This document shows positions 9,067 through 17,936 of a stretch of DNA of 64,000 nt, piece by piece. Made by a program: the position numbers and the translations under genes. Each line of letters opens with the position of its first letter. Positions within the stretch are counted from its first letter, which is position 1. A model generated the notes under the pieces. The model ran no database searches. It worked only from the letters and a program-made list of their open reading frames with translations, and was not told the DNA's origin. Source of the stretch: Chloroflexota bacterium (GTDB taxonomy: Bacteria > Chloroflexota > Anaerolineae > Aggregatilineales > Phototrophicaceae); contig JAPOVL010000021.1 in assembly GCA_026708115.1 (NCBI GenBank), positions 62,001-126,000 on the forward strand, given 5' to 3'.

Positions 9067-9975
9067 GTGAAGATCAGGATCGCTTCCGCGCCCGTTTCCT
9101 GGGGCGTGATCATGAAAGATACGCCAAACGTCCCGCCTTGGGATCAAGTCCTGCGCGAGATCAGCGGGGCTGGCTATGCCGGTACGGAGCTGGGACCATT
9201 CGGCTACCTGCCGCAAGACCGTGCCTTGCTGCGCGAAGTGCTCGAGGAACAGGGATTAAGCTTGCTTGCCGCCTACGTACAGATCAATCTGGTAGATCCG
9301 GCGGCTAAACAAGACGAATACGACGAAACCATGGCTACCACGCGCTTGCTTTCGCAAATGGGCTGCCAGTGGGTGGTCTTGTCCGACGCGCTGTTCGTCG
9401 ACTCGAATCGCTCCAATCGCGCCGGGCGCATCCGCCCGCAAGACGGCTTGACCGAAGAAGAATGGCCGCGCTTCATAGTCAATGCGGAAGACTATGGCAA
9501 GCGCGCACTTGAAGAATACGGATTGCAAGCGGTCTTCCACCCTCATGTTGGCGCCTGGATCGAGACCGAAGCGGAAATTGGTCGCCTTATGAACGAAACC
9601 AATCCGCGCTATATCAATCTTTGCCTCGATACCGCGCACTGTATGTACGGAGGCGGGGACCCGGTCGCTGTCGCCCGTGGCTGGAGCGAACGGCTGAAGT
9701 ACCTGCACCTTAAGGAATGCGACAAAGATGTGCTCGAGACGGTGAGGGATGCGGGCTGGGATTATTTCAAAGCAGTCGAGTTGGACGTTTTCCCCGAGTT
9801 GGGACGCGGTTCGGTTGATTTTGCTGGTTTGCTGGATTTGCTTCGCGAACTGGATTTCGACGGTTGGGCAGTGATCGAGCAAGACATTTTGCCCGGCCGC
9901 GGCCTGAATCCCCTGGACAGCGCTGTTCGAAATCTGGCCCATTTGCACGGCTTGGGTTATGCCAAATCCCGCTAA
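9067..9975 (+). CDS. iolE: Inosose dehydratase-type sugar isomerase/epimerase
   Basis: A 302-residue xylose-isomerase-like TIM barrel. The start SAPVSWGV and the metal-ligand regions TELGPFGYLP, HPHVGAWIETE, LCLDTAHCMYGGGDP, YLHLKE and VIEQDI match IolE, which dehydrates scyllo-inosose to the diketone substrate of IolD. GTG start with GAGGAG just upstream. Context between iolD and a PfkB kinase strengthens the call. A related hydroxypyruvate-isomerase-like role is a weaker alternative. Confidence 0.87.
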   Translation: MKIRIASAPVSWGVIMKDTPNVPPWDQVLREISGAGYAGTELGPFGYLPQDRALLREVLEEQGLSLLAAYVQINLVDPAAKQDEYDETMATTRLLSQMGCQWVVLSDALFVDSNRSNRAGRIRPQDGLTEEEWPRFIVNAEDYGKRALEEYGLQAVFHPHVGAWIETEAEIGRLMNETNPRYINLCLDTAHCMYGGGDPVAVARGWSERLKYLHLKECDKDVLETVRDAGWDYFKAVELDVFPELGRGSVDFAGLLDLLRELDFDGWAVIEQDILPGRGLNPLDSAVRNLAHLHGLGYAKSR

Positions 9976-10029
9976 AACTTGTGCCAGGGCTTCCTCCGGT
10001 CTCTTGCCTTCGCCATTTTGTGGCAGCTC

Positions 10030-10971
10030 ATGAGCAAGACATACGACATCATCGCATTTGCAGACACCTGTGTCGACCTGATCCTGCGCGACGATGACGT
10101 AGCGCCTCGTTTTGGGCAAGTCGAAAAGACTGTTGCCGAATACGACCTGGTCATGGGCGGCTCTTGCTGCATTTTCGCGACGCAAGCGGCCAAGCTCGGT
10201 CTTAGGGTAGCCTTGCTGGGAACTGTTGGCGATGACGCCTATGGCGAACTCATCCTCGATACTTTGTCATCTGCGGGCGTTGATACGCAGCATATGCGAG
10301 TGGACAAAGATCTCAGAACAGGCTTGACCGTACACATGGTGCAAGGGGACGATCGCGCCATGCTGACCTATCCGGGATCGTCAACGGCGCTGACGGCGGC
10401 TGACATCTGCGATGATATGCTGGCGGGGGCGCGGCACTTGCATTACGGCAGCCTCTTCTTGCAGACCGGTCTGCTTCCGGACTGTATCGCGATTCTAAGG
10501 CGGGCGAAGGGATTGGGCTTGACAGTTTCCCTTGACACCAACTGGGATCCTGCCAAGTCATGGGATATCGACTTGGAGGGCGCGTTGACCTCAACCGACG
10601 TGCTGCTGCCCAACGAGCAAGAGGCGAATAATCTTTGCGGCGTCGCTTCACTGGCGGGGGCCGTCCAATACCTTCGCCAACGCGTGCCCGTTCTGGTCGT
10701 CAAGCGGGGGGTTGAAGGCGCAAGCGCATGGACGAAAGGTATGGAAACTGCGCGGACGGTAGCTGCAGCCGATGCCGGCGGCGACGGCATCGGCGCCGGC
10801 GACAGCTTTGATGCCGGGTTCCTGGCCGGCTGGCTCGATGGCCTGGCGATACAAGACTGCTTGTCCATCGCCTGCCGCTGTGGGCGCGCAGTCGCCAGCA
10901 AGATTGGCGGTGTTGCGGGACAACCATACCGTTCGGATCTGAGCGAATTGCCAGCGCTGAATTCAGACTAG
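10030..10971 (+). CDS. iolC: PfkB-family sugar kinase, probably 5-dehydro-2-deoxygluconokinase
   Basis: A ribokinase/PfkB-family kinase of 313 residues. The catalytic signature GAGDSFDAGFLAG near residue 250 contains the base Asp, and the N-terminal GGSCCIFATQAAKLG segment is the sugar-binding GG motif. Position after iolD and iolE suggests IolC, which phosphorylates 5-dehydro-2-deoxygluconate, but sequence alone does not separate this from other PfkB sugar kinases. The ATG at 10030 is chosen because it starts directly at the first beta strand (YDIIAFADTCVD); an in-frame GTG at 9979 would add 17 unconserved residues. The remaining inositol genes (iolG, iolB, iolJ, iolA) are not in this window. 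Confidence 0.7.
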   Translation: MSKTYDIIAFADTCVDLILRDDDVAPRFGQVEKTVAEYDLVMGGSCCIFATQAAKLGLRVALLGTVGDDAYGELILDTLSSAGVDTQHMRVDKDLRTGLTVHMVQGDDRAMLTYPGSSTALTAADICDDMLAGARHLHYGSLFLQTGLLPDCIAILRRAKGLGLTVSLDTNWDPAKSWDIDLEGALTSTDVLLPNEQEANNLCGVASLAGAVQYLRQRVPVLVVKRGVEGASAWTKGMETARTVAAADAGGDGIGAGDSFDAGFLAGWLDGLAIQDCLSIACRCGRAVASKIGGVAGQPYRSDLSELPALNSD

Positions 10972-11001
10972 GCGAAGCAGAATTGCGGGCGCGCCAGAGC
11001 G

Positions 11002-12336
11002 CTACTGGTCGCCATTGGCCATCAGGCCCGCGCCGTCGTAACCGCGCCCGACCCCGCGATACGCAAATCCCATTTGCCGCAATTCATCCGGGTCATACAG
11101 ATTGCGGCCGTCGATCAGAATCTGCCGTTTCATCGAATCGCGAATGCGGCTCATGTCCAGGTGCTTGAACTCGTTCCAGGGCGTTAGGACCAACAAGGCT
11201 TCGGCATCCTGCGCCGCGGCGTAAGCGTCGCTGCAGAGCGTCAATCCGCGGACTTCTCTGCTTGCGTTCTCCATCGCCACCGGATCGTAGGCCTTGACGA
11301 GGGCGCCTTGATTCAGAAGCGAACGAACGACCGTCAGGGAAGGAGACTCGCGAATATCGTCCGTATTCTCTTTGAAAGCCAAACCCAGTACGGCAATCGT
11401 TTTGCCGTTAACCGTGCCATCCAACATTTCTCGCGCCTTCATCGCGATCTGCCGCCGCTGGAAGGCGTTGATCTCCATGACTGCGTTTAGCAATTGCGGA
11501 TGCATGCCATGGGTCTGCGCCATATTTGCCAGGGCTTTCACGTCCTTGGGAAAGCAGGAACCGCCGAAGCCGAGGCCAGCTTGCAAGAAATGCGGCCCGA
11601 TCCTGTAATCGAATCCCATACCACGCGCGACTTCAGTGACATCCGCCCCCAGGCGTTCACAGATAATGCTGATCTCGTTGATAAAGCTGATGCGCGTGGC
11701 CAGGAATGCGTTTGAAGCGTATTTGATCATCTCGGCGGTTCGGATATCGGTTATCACGATCGGCGCATCCAGCGGCGCGTAAAGCTCGGCGACGCGGTCC
11801 GCAGCCTCAGGATTGGTGGATCCCAGCACGGTGCGATCGGGATTCATGAAATCGGCAATGGCGGAACCCTCGCGCAAAAACTCGGGGCAAGACACGACTG
11901 CGAAGTCCATCGGCTTCGGCTGTTTGCGCTGGATGATCTCTGCCGTCCAGTCTCCGGTGCCGACCGGGACGGTCGACTTGTTGATAATGACAAGCGGGTG
12001 GGTCATGGCTTCCGCGATGGTTTCCGCCGCCGAACGGACATATTGCAGATCCGCTTCGCCGTCCACGCCCGAGGGCGTGCCGACGCAGATAAAGACAAAC
12101 TCCGCTTGATCAAGCCCCTCAAGGTAGGATGTGGTAAAGTGCATCCTGCCGGCGACCGTGTTCCGCTGCGCCATCTCCGACAAGCCAGGTTCATAAATGG
12201 GCATTTTCCCCTGCTGTAGCGTTTCTATCTTGCCTTCATCAATGTCAACCAGCGTGACGCTATTGCCCAAATCGGCGAAGCAGGCGCCCGTCACCAGACC
12301 AACGTATCCGCTGCCAATCACACAGAGTTTTCTCAT
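11002..12336 (-). CDS. ugd: UDP-glucose 6-dehydrogenase
   Basis: 444 residues with the Rossmann start [20 protein letters not shown] and the catalytic-Cys motif [14 protein letters not shown]. The C-terminal UDP-binding domain is also complete ([18 protein letters not shown]). It oxidises UDP-glucose twice to UDP-glucuronate for exopolysaccharide or cell-envelope sugars. The start ATG is preceded by GAGGA at suitable spacing. It is monocistronic and faces the convergent end of the kinase gene. A GDP-mannose dehydrogenase role is possible within the superfamily, but less likely given the motifs. Confidence 0.9.
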   Translation of the reverse strand: MRKLCVIGSGYVGLVTGACFADLGNSVTLVDIDEGKIETLQQGKMPIYEPGLSEMAQRNTVAGRMHFTTSYLEGLDQAEFVFICVGTPSGVDGEADLQYVRSAAETIAEAMTHPLVIINKSTVPVGTGDWTAEIIQRKQPKPMDFAVVSCPEFLREGSAIADFMNPDRTVLGSTNPEAADRVAELYAPLDAPIVITDIRTAEMIKYASNAFLATRISFINEISIICERLGADVTEVARGMGFDYRIGPHFLQAGLGFGGSCFPKDVKALANMAQTHGMHPQLLNAVMEINAFQRRQIAMKAREMLDGTVNGKTIAVLGLAFKENTDDIRESPSLTVVRSLLNQGALVKAYDPVAMENASREVRGLTLCSDAYAAAQDAEALLVLTPWNEFKHLDMSRIRDSMKRQILIDGRNLYDPDELRQMGFAYRGVGRGYDGAGLMANGDQ

Positions 12337-12650
12337 TCGATTTCGTCCTCACGTATTGCAATGTAATGTACCTTGCCAAGCTCTATACAACGTTCCGCGA
12401 TCTTTTCCGCTATCCCGGTCCAATATAACAAAATACGATCGATAAATTCGGTCCGGGCATTTTACGTGGACTCAAGTCTTCTCGTTAGGGGGTCTTCCCA
12501 CGCATGATCCCATCGCCAACAATCAGACTTTGAAGGCCTGTCGCTATCACAATAAGGATACGCCCGAACGCGAATAATTGTTCACGTAAAGCGGCCCAGT
12601 TGATATAATGTTGGCTGTGCAAAAGGCCGTTTTTCGCGGGGTGATCTGCT
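12337..12650. other. Intergenic region between ugd and the acyl-CoA ligase
   Basis: About 314 bases between divergent genes. It holds the plus-strand promoter at 12581-12609 and an A/T-rich patch near 12422 that could serve ugd. I see no RNA gene or coding frame. Confidence 0.5.
12581..12609 (+). promoter_or_regulatory. Sigma-70-type promoter for the acyl-CoA ligase
   Basis: TTCACG (four of six matches to TTGACA), a 17-bp spacer and a perfect TATAAT at 12604-12609. The ligase ATG at 12651 has GGGGTGAT six bases upstream. Confidence 0.6.
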
Positions 12651-14438
12651 ATGTCACAAGACTTGTTTGAGGAAACGGCGCCAAAGCTGCGTCAGGCGCA
12701 ATCAAAAGACGGGTTTCCCCCGCAAGTGCGGAAAGTTCCCTATCGAAACATTCGAGACGCCCTCTCTATGCATGCCAAAACATCGGCGGACAAAACATTT
12801 CTCATTTTCTACGATACGGACGACGAACGCAGTGCCTGGAGCTACGCCGAGTTCAACGCGCGTGTTCATCAAGCGGCCAATTTCATGTACGAAGATCTCG
12901 GGCTGCGGCGCGGCGACCGCGTGGCGACAATCGCCTACAATCACCTGGATACGGTCTTGATTTACTTCGCCTGCTGGGTCATCGGCGCGACTGTCGCCCC
13001 ACAGAATGTCTCGGAAGACGACCGCCGCATTGCCTTTATCCTGCGCGATAGCGGGGCAAAAATTTGTTTTGTGCGCAGCGAATACATGGCCCGCGCCGCA
13101 GAAATCATTCAAGACGCGCCAAATATCACGCAGGTAATCAAGGTGGGCGGCCAGCCTTCCCAGGAATACCTAAGCTTTTATGAAGCGCTAAAGAACCGTC
13201 CCACTACCTTCCTGGGCGACGATTCAGGGGCCAAGGCAAGCGACCTGCCCTTGGGCGAAAGTGGCGCCGCAACCGCTGCGCTCGATGACGAAGCGCTTCT
13301 GGTTTACACCAGTGGCACAACCGGCACGCCCAAGGGCGTCACGCTCACACAGTATAACCTTTTGGTCGACGCCCTGGGCGTCAGCCAGTGGCAGGCGATA
13401 ACGGGCAACCAACGCATGATGTGCGTCTTGCCTATCCATCACGTCAACGGCATCTTGGTCACGATAATTACGCCGCTCTACGTCGGCGGGTCGACCGTTC
13501 TCAATAGTCGTTTCAGCGTGTCTCATTTCTGGGAGCGCATTGTAAGAGACAAGGTCAGCGTCGTAAGCGTCGTGCCTACCCTCCTTCAGTTCCTGCTTGA
13601 ATACGGCGCGCGCCAGCAGGACGCCGGCAACACCATATTTGGCGGGAACATCAACCGCCGCGACTTGAGTCATTTCCGGCACTTCATTTGCGGGGCCGGC
13701 ACGCTCTCCGTGGCGCTGGCGCGCGACTTTGCCGAGACCTTTGGTCTGACCATTCTTCACGGCTACGGCTTGAGCGAAACCACTTGTTATTCGTCATTCC
13801 TGCCCATCAGCTTGTCATGGGAGGCGAACCAGCGCTGGTTGCTGGATTACGGCTATCCCAGCATCGGCTGCCCGATTGAAGCCAACGAGATGGCGATCTT
13901 TGCCGCCGATGGCAGCGGACGAGAACTGGCGGAAGAAGAGCGAGGCGAAATCTGCGTGCGCGGTCACAATGTCATGCAAGGTTATTTCAAGCGCCCCGAG
14001 GCCAATGCCGATACCTTCAAGTTTGGCTGGTTCCGCACCGGCGACGAAGGATTTTTCAAGCTTGACGAGGAGGGCAGGAAGTTTTTCTTCATCACCGGGC
14101 GCATCAAAGAACTGATCAATCGCGGGGGAGTCAAATTCAGCCCCCTGGACATTGAAGAGGTCTTGCTGGGCATTGATGGCGTGAAAGTTGGCTTGGCAGT
14201 AGGTTTCCAGAATCGCTATTACGGCGAAGAAATCGGCGCTTATGTGGTGCTGGAAGACGGCGTCGAACTCACGGAAGACGCCATCCTGCCGCACTGCCGC
14301 GAGAAGATGCCCTTCGAAAAATCGCCCAAAGTAGTGGTATTTGGGGATGACATCCCGGTCACCGCAACCGGCAAGTACCAGCGGCTGAAGCTGCAACCGC
14401 TCTTCGCGGAATGGGAAGGGGCGCAATTCACGCGCTAG
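12651..14438 (+). CDS. AMP-dependent acyl-CoA synthetase/ligase
   Basis: A 595-residue ANL-superfamily enzyme. It has the phosphate-binding loop YTSGTTGTPKGVTLT, the adenine motif GYGLSETTC, the WFRTGDEGFF hinge region and GRIKELINRGGVKFSPLDIE, and ends with the catalytic Lys in TATGKYQRLK. Such enzymes activate a carboxylic acid as acyl-AMP and then usually form the CoA thioester. The substrate cannot be read from sequence; a fatty or aryl acid is plausible. It has its own promoter and is convergent with the metal ATPase gene. Confidence 0.85.
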   Translation: MSQDLFEETAPKLRQAQSKDGFPPQVRKVPYRNIRDALSMHAKTSADKTFLIFYDTDDERSAWSYAEFNARVHQAANFMYEDLGLRRGDRVATIAYNHLDTVLIYFACWVIGATVAPQNVSEDDRRIAFILRDSGAKICFVRSEYMARAAEIIQDAPNITQVIKVGGQPSQEYLSFYEALKNRPTTFLGDDSGAKASDLPLGESGAATAALDDEALLVYTSGTTGTPKGVTLTQYNLLVDALGVSQWQAITGNQRMMCVLPIHHVNGILVTIITPLYVGGSTVLNSRFSVSHFWERIVRDKVSVVSVVPTLLQFLLEYGARQQDAGNTIFGGNINRRDLSHFRHFICGAGTLSVALARDFAETFGLTILHGYGLSETTCYSSFLPISLSWEANQRWLLDYGYPSIGCPIEANEMAIFAADGSGRELAEEERGEICVRGHNVMQGYFKRPEANADTFKFGWFRTGDEGFFKLDEEGRKFFFITGRIKELINRGGVKFSPLDIEEVLLGIDGVKVGLAVGFQNRYYGEEIGAYVVLEDGVELTEDAILPHCREKMPFEKSPKVVVFGDDIPVTATGKYQRLKLQPLFAEWEGAQFTR

Positions 14439-14450
14439 AACTGCTGGGGA

Positions 14451-16415
14451 CTATCGCGCGAGTCGCCGCATCCTTTGACGACGCAATGCCGGCAGGATAA
14501 GCAAGCTTAGCAAGCCGTTGAGGACCACGATCACGGTGCTGCCTTCGTGCCCCAACACGCCGACAGGCAGCGCCAGTTCCAAAATGAAGACCCCGGCAAT
14601 CAAGATCGCGATCACCGCCAGCGAAAAGGCGATGTTTTGCCATACGACATGTTTGGCTCGGTCGCTGATTCGCAGCGCCTCCGTCAGGCGCTCTATTCTG
14701 TCGCCCATCAGCACCACATCCGAGCTTTCCAGCGCCACGTCCGCCCCGGCGCCGCCCATCGCAATGCCGACGTCCGCGGCTGCCAGCGCGGGCGCATCGT
14801 TGATGCCGTCTCCGATCATGGCGGCCGGGCCGTATCGCTGTTGCAGCCCCACCAGGATCTCGGCCTTTTCATGCGGCAACAACCCGGCGTAGATCTCGTC
14901 TATACCGAGCTGCTGCCCGATCGACTCGGCCACAAGCTGATTGTCTCCCGTCAGCATGACCGTGACCATGCCCAGCCGATTCATTTCGCGGACCAGAGGC
15001 GATGATGCTGGACGCACTTGGTCAGCCAGCCCAATTAGGCCCAGCCAGGTCCGGTCTCGCAAGACGCCGATGACCGTTTTGCCGGAAGCTTCCAGCCTGG
15101 TTCTCGCTTCGGCGAGCCTATCGGGCATGGCCTCGTTCTCCTGCAGTTGGCTTATGCGTCCGACGCGGATATCGCTCCCGTCCAGACGCGCCCGCACCCC
15201 CTGGCCTGGGACAGCAACGAAGTCCTCAGTTTCGCTCAGACTGATGTTCGCGGCGCTCGCATAGGCGACGATGGCCTTGGCAAGCGGATGCTCCGACCGC
15301 GCTTCTGCCGAAGCCACAACCTGAACCAGCTCTGTTTCGGCAAAACGTGGAGAAACCACGATGTCCGTTACCTGCGGCTGCCCTTCAGTCAGCGTGCCGG
15401 TCTTGTCGAAGGCCACGACTTGGACGCGCGCCAATTGCTCCAGACTGGCGCCGCCTTTGAAGAGCACGCCGCTCCTTGCGGCGGCCGCAATCGCCGAGAT
15501 GAATGCCGACGGCACGCTGATCACCAGCGCGCAAGGCGAGGCGACCGTCATCAGCACCATCGCGCGGTAAAAATTGCTCTCGAAATCGCTCAAGCCGAGC
15601 AGCGGCGGCAGCAGAATCAGCAGCACAATGCCCAGGATGATCGCTTTGGCATAAGCCTGTTCAAATCGGTCCAGAAAGCGTTGCGTGGGCGCTTTGCTGT
15701 CTTGCGCTTCCTCCACCATTTTGATGATGCGCGCCAGCGTCGTCTCTCCTGCGGGTTTAAGGGCGCGGACATCCAGGATGCCTTGCTTGTTCAGCGTTCC
15801 CGCATAGACGAACTCCCCCGCGGATTTGTCGATTGGGATTGACTCGCCGGTGATCGGGCTTTGATCCACTGCCGATATGCCCGCTAGGACTATTCCGTCA
15901 ACCGGGATGCGTTCGCCCGGCTCGATCAGGACGATGTCGCCGACCCTGATTTCTTCCAGTTTTAGACGCATGATATCGGCCCCGCGCTTGACCGTCGCCT
16001 CTTTCGGGTAAAGCGTGAACAGACTGCTAATCGCTCTGCGACTGCGGCCAATGGCATAGTCTTGCAAGACATTGCTCAGGGAAAACAGAAAAAGCAGTAT
16101 CGCCCCTTCATGCCACTCCCCGACAACTGCCGCGCCCAAGGCAGCCAGGACCATCAGCAAATCGACGTCAATTTCACCTTCGCGCAAGCTCTCAAGCGCG
16201 GTCTTGGCGCCGAAGAAGCCACCGGCAAGATAGGAAACGATATTCAGCGCCATCACCGCAGCTTCCGGCGCGCCGGTCCGCTCGCCCAACATGCTGAGCG
16301 CGATTGCTGCAAGCGTGACGACGACCAGCGCTGGCGCCATTTTCTCCAGTTTCCCTGTTGATGGCCGTTCTTCCCTGGGCGGGGCCAATGAAGACGGCGC
16401 GCTGACCGAGGCCAT
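14451..16415 (-). CDS. P1B-type heavy-metal-transporting P-type ATPase (SPC motif, P1B-4-like)
   Basis: 654 residues. All P-type landmarks are present: TGES (189-192), the phosphorylated Asp337 in DKTGTLTEG, SEHPLAKAI in the ATP-binding domain, and GDGINDAPALAAADVGIAMG. The transmembrane metal site reads SPC (293-295) rather than CPC. There is no N-terminal HMA domain, and both features fit the P1B-4 group associated with Co/Fe/Zn export. The short N-terminus leads directly into the membrane helices. The gene is probably monocistronic. Confidence 0.88.
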   Translation of the reverse strand: MASVSAPSSLAPPREERPSTGKLEKMAPALVVVTLAAIALSMLGERTGAPEAAVMALNIVSYLAGGFFGAKTALESLREGEIDVDLLMVLAALGAAVVGEWHEGAILLFLFSLSNVLQDYAIGRSRRAISSLFTLYPKEATVKRGADIMRLKLEEIRVGDIVLIEPGERIPVDGIVLAGISAVDQSPITGESIPIDKSAGEFVYAGTLNKQGILDVRALKPAGETTLARIIKMVEEAQDSKAPTQRFLDRFEQAYAKAIILGIVLLILLPPLLGLSDFESNFYRAMVLMTVASPCALVISVPSAFISAIAAAARSGVLFKGGASLEQLARVQVVAFDKTGTLTEGQPQVTDIVVSPRFAETELVQVVASAEARSEHPLAKAIVAYASAANISLSETEDFVAVPGQGVRARLDGSDIRVGRISQLQENEAMPDRLAEARTRLEASGKTVIGVLRDRTWLGLIGLADQVRPASSPLVREMNRLGMVTVMLTGDNQLVAESIGQQLGIDEIYAGLLPHEKAEILVGLQQRYGPAAMIGDGINDAPALAAADVGIAMGGAGADVALESSDVVLMGDRIERLTEALRISDRAKHVVWQNIAFSLAVIAILIAGVFILELALPVGVLGHEGSTVIVVLNGLLSLLILPALRRQRMRRLAR

Positions 16416-16510
16416 GCGATTCCAATCCGAGATTTACCCAAGCTATTGATGTATTTTAACCAAAGTTAATTAGAAATGCAACAGAGGTATGCAACGACTT
16501 TTGACGGCAT

Positions 16511-16546
16511 GCAAAAAAACTGGCGGACGACCCTTGTCCGCCAGTT
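16511..16546 (-). terminator. Rho-independent terminator after the DUF427 gene
   Basis: A perfect 11-bp stem (16518-16528 with 16536-16546, loop of 7) followed on the minus strand by a run of at least seven T residues. It lies 77 bases downstream of the DUF427 stop. Confidence 0.8.
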
Positions 16547-16622
16547 ATTGCTTGTACCGGGAGCCAAATACTATTCAGGCAGGGGCCGGCGCCCCCCGAG
16601 GAAAACCGCGCTTGCCGCGGTC

Positions 16623-16907
16623 TTATCGTTTGATGGAAACGCCGCGCCAGAAAGCGACATGATCTTTGATCTGCTGCGCGGCTTTCTTGGGTTCCGGGTA
16701 GAACCAGGCCGCGTCCTGGTTTTCTTTCCCGTCTACCGCCAGGTGAAAGTAGCTGGCTTCGCCTTTCCAGGGACAGATCGTACGACTGTCGCTTTCGCGC
16801 AGGAATTCGGCCCGGACCGTATCGCGCGGAAAATAGAGGTTGCCTTCGACGACAAGCGGCTTGTCGCTTTCGGCGATGACTTTGCCGTTCCAGATTGCCT
16901 TTGCCAT
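16623..16907 (-). CDS. DUF427 family protein
   Basis: 94 residues matching the compact beta-rich DUF427 fold: the start KAIWNGKVIAES, then FP-x-D near residue 28 and the family hallmark ICPWKGEASYFHL, ending in AWFYPEPKKAAQQIKDHVAFW. The biochemical role is not established. ATG at 16907 has AGGAG six bases upstream, and a strong hairpin sits in its 5' leader (16926-16958). It ends with its own terminator, so it is a single-gene unit. Confidence 0.85.
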   Translation of the reverse strand: MAKAIWNGKVIAESDKPLVVEGNLYFPRDTVRAEFLRESDSRTICPWKGEASYFHLAVDGKENQDAAWFYPEPKKAAQQIKDHVAFWRGVSIKR

Positions 16908-16925
16908 GACATGCTCCTATTCCAC

Positions 16926-16958
16926 CGTCACTGACCGCCACCCGGGCGGTCAGTGACG
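16926..16958 (-). other. Perfect 14-bp hairpin in the leader of the DUF427 gene
   Basis: Arms 16926-16939 and 16945-16958 with a 5-base loop. There is no T run on either side, so it is not a typical terminator; it precedes the AGGAG site by about 10 bases and may act on the leader mRNA. Confidence 0.5.
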
Positions 16959-16966
16959 TCTAGCGC

Positions 16967-17008
16967 TAAACAAAATCATAGAGGGCATGCTGCCGAGCGC
17001 ATGCCCTC
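16967..17008 (-). terminator. Terminator after the degenerate M50-like gene
   Basis: A perfect 10-bp stem (16981-16990 with 16999-17008, loop of 8) followed on the minus strand by a T-rich stretch (TATGATTTTGTTTA), 36 bases after the stop at 17044. Confidence 0.65.
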
Positions 17009-17043
17009 GCATTGCGGAATCAGTACTGCTTCGATACCAAGAA

Positions 17044-17850
17044 TCACACGATGTCGTCGTTATTCGGGATTTGCTTAAGCTGGCGCGGGATGCTGCGATA
17101 GAAAGCGAAACCGAACAGACCGATGGCGATGGCGGACCAAGAATAAGCGATCAGGGAGACTGACGCGCCACCCAAGATCTCTTCAGCGAAGGCCGCTACC
17201 GCATTCACAATCATGTTCGCGTCCTCGGGATGACGCGCCGGGGCGGACAAAACATAGGGCAAGTCGAGCACGATATGCAATGCTGTCATCAGGGCCGCGA
17301 CGGTCATGACAATCTGCGCCAGCGAACGCCAAGACCAAAACTGGTTGATATCGCCCCGACCCTTCCAGCCTAAGGCTATCAACAGTAGACCGAAGCCAGC
17401 GCAGGCAATCCACGAGAGCCAGTCGCCGGTCGCGTCCGGACGGATGAACAGCGCCAAGTAGCCCACCGTGAAGAAGCCTGTCAGCGCTGCCATACCGCGC
17501 AGCAGATGCGGCGCGCGATTGACCAGGAAGAACATGATCGACCCGAGCAAAGCCGAGCCCAGATAGCCGGCCGGCAGCCAGAGCGCCGCGTCGCCGCCCG
17601 CATAGCTAATCATATAGTTGCCTTCTGGCGAGAGCGTGAAGCCTTCGACGGAAGCGCCTGTAAGGACCATGGCGATATTATGCAGCGCGCCGCTGAAATT
17701 GTCGGCGAACATGCGCACCGGCTTCAACAGCCCTTCCGTGCCCTGCGTGTACAAAAGCGCGAGTAATCCCGCAAAAGCCAGCGCTGAAATCAGCAGGCTC
17801 CTGAGAACGATCTGCCGGCGGACCTTGCGCTCAACGAAAGTTCTTAACAT
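17044..17850 (-). CDS. M50B-like membrane protein with lost HExxH motif
   Basis: 268 residues with about six membrane segments. It is a diverged paralogue of the adjacent M50-like gene: both share V-[EQ]-GFT near the active-site helix and LPAGYLG-[SA]-AL-[LF]-GS followed by NRAP. Where the neighbour has HEAGH, this protein reads SGALH, so the first zinc His and the catalytic Glu are gone. It should therefore be proteolytically inactive and may be a regulator or partner of the active copy. A terminator follows it. Confidence 0.65.
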   Translation of the reverse strand: MLRTFVERKVRRQIVLRSLLISALAFAGLLALLYTQGTEGLLKPVRMFADNFSGALHNIAMVLTGASVEGFTLSPEGNYMISYAGGDAALWLPAGYLGSALLGSIMFFLVNRAPHLLRGMAALTGFFTVGYLALFIRPDATGDWLSWIACAGFGLLLIALGWKGRGDINQFWSWRSLAQIVMTVAALMTALHIVLDLPYVLSAPARHPEDANMIVNAVAAFAEEILGGASVSLIAYSWSAIAIGLFGFAFYRSIPRQLKQIPNNDDIV

Positions 17851-17936
17851 GAGATTGCTCCTGCATGTTGATTTGACTACAATCTATGGCATTCGCCCGG
17901 CCGACGCAAGCCAATGGGAAAGAGTTTACACTTTGT

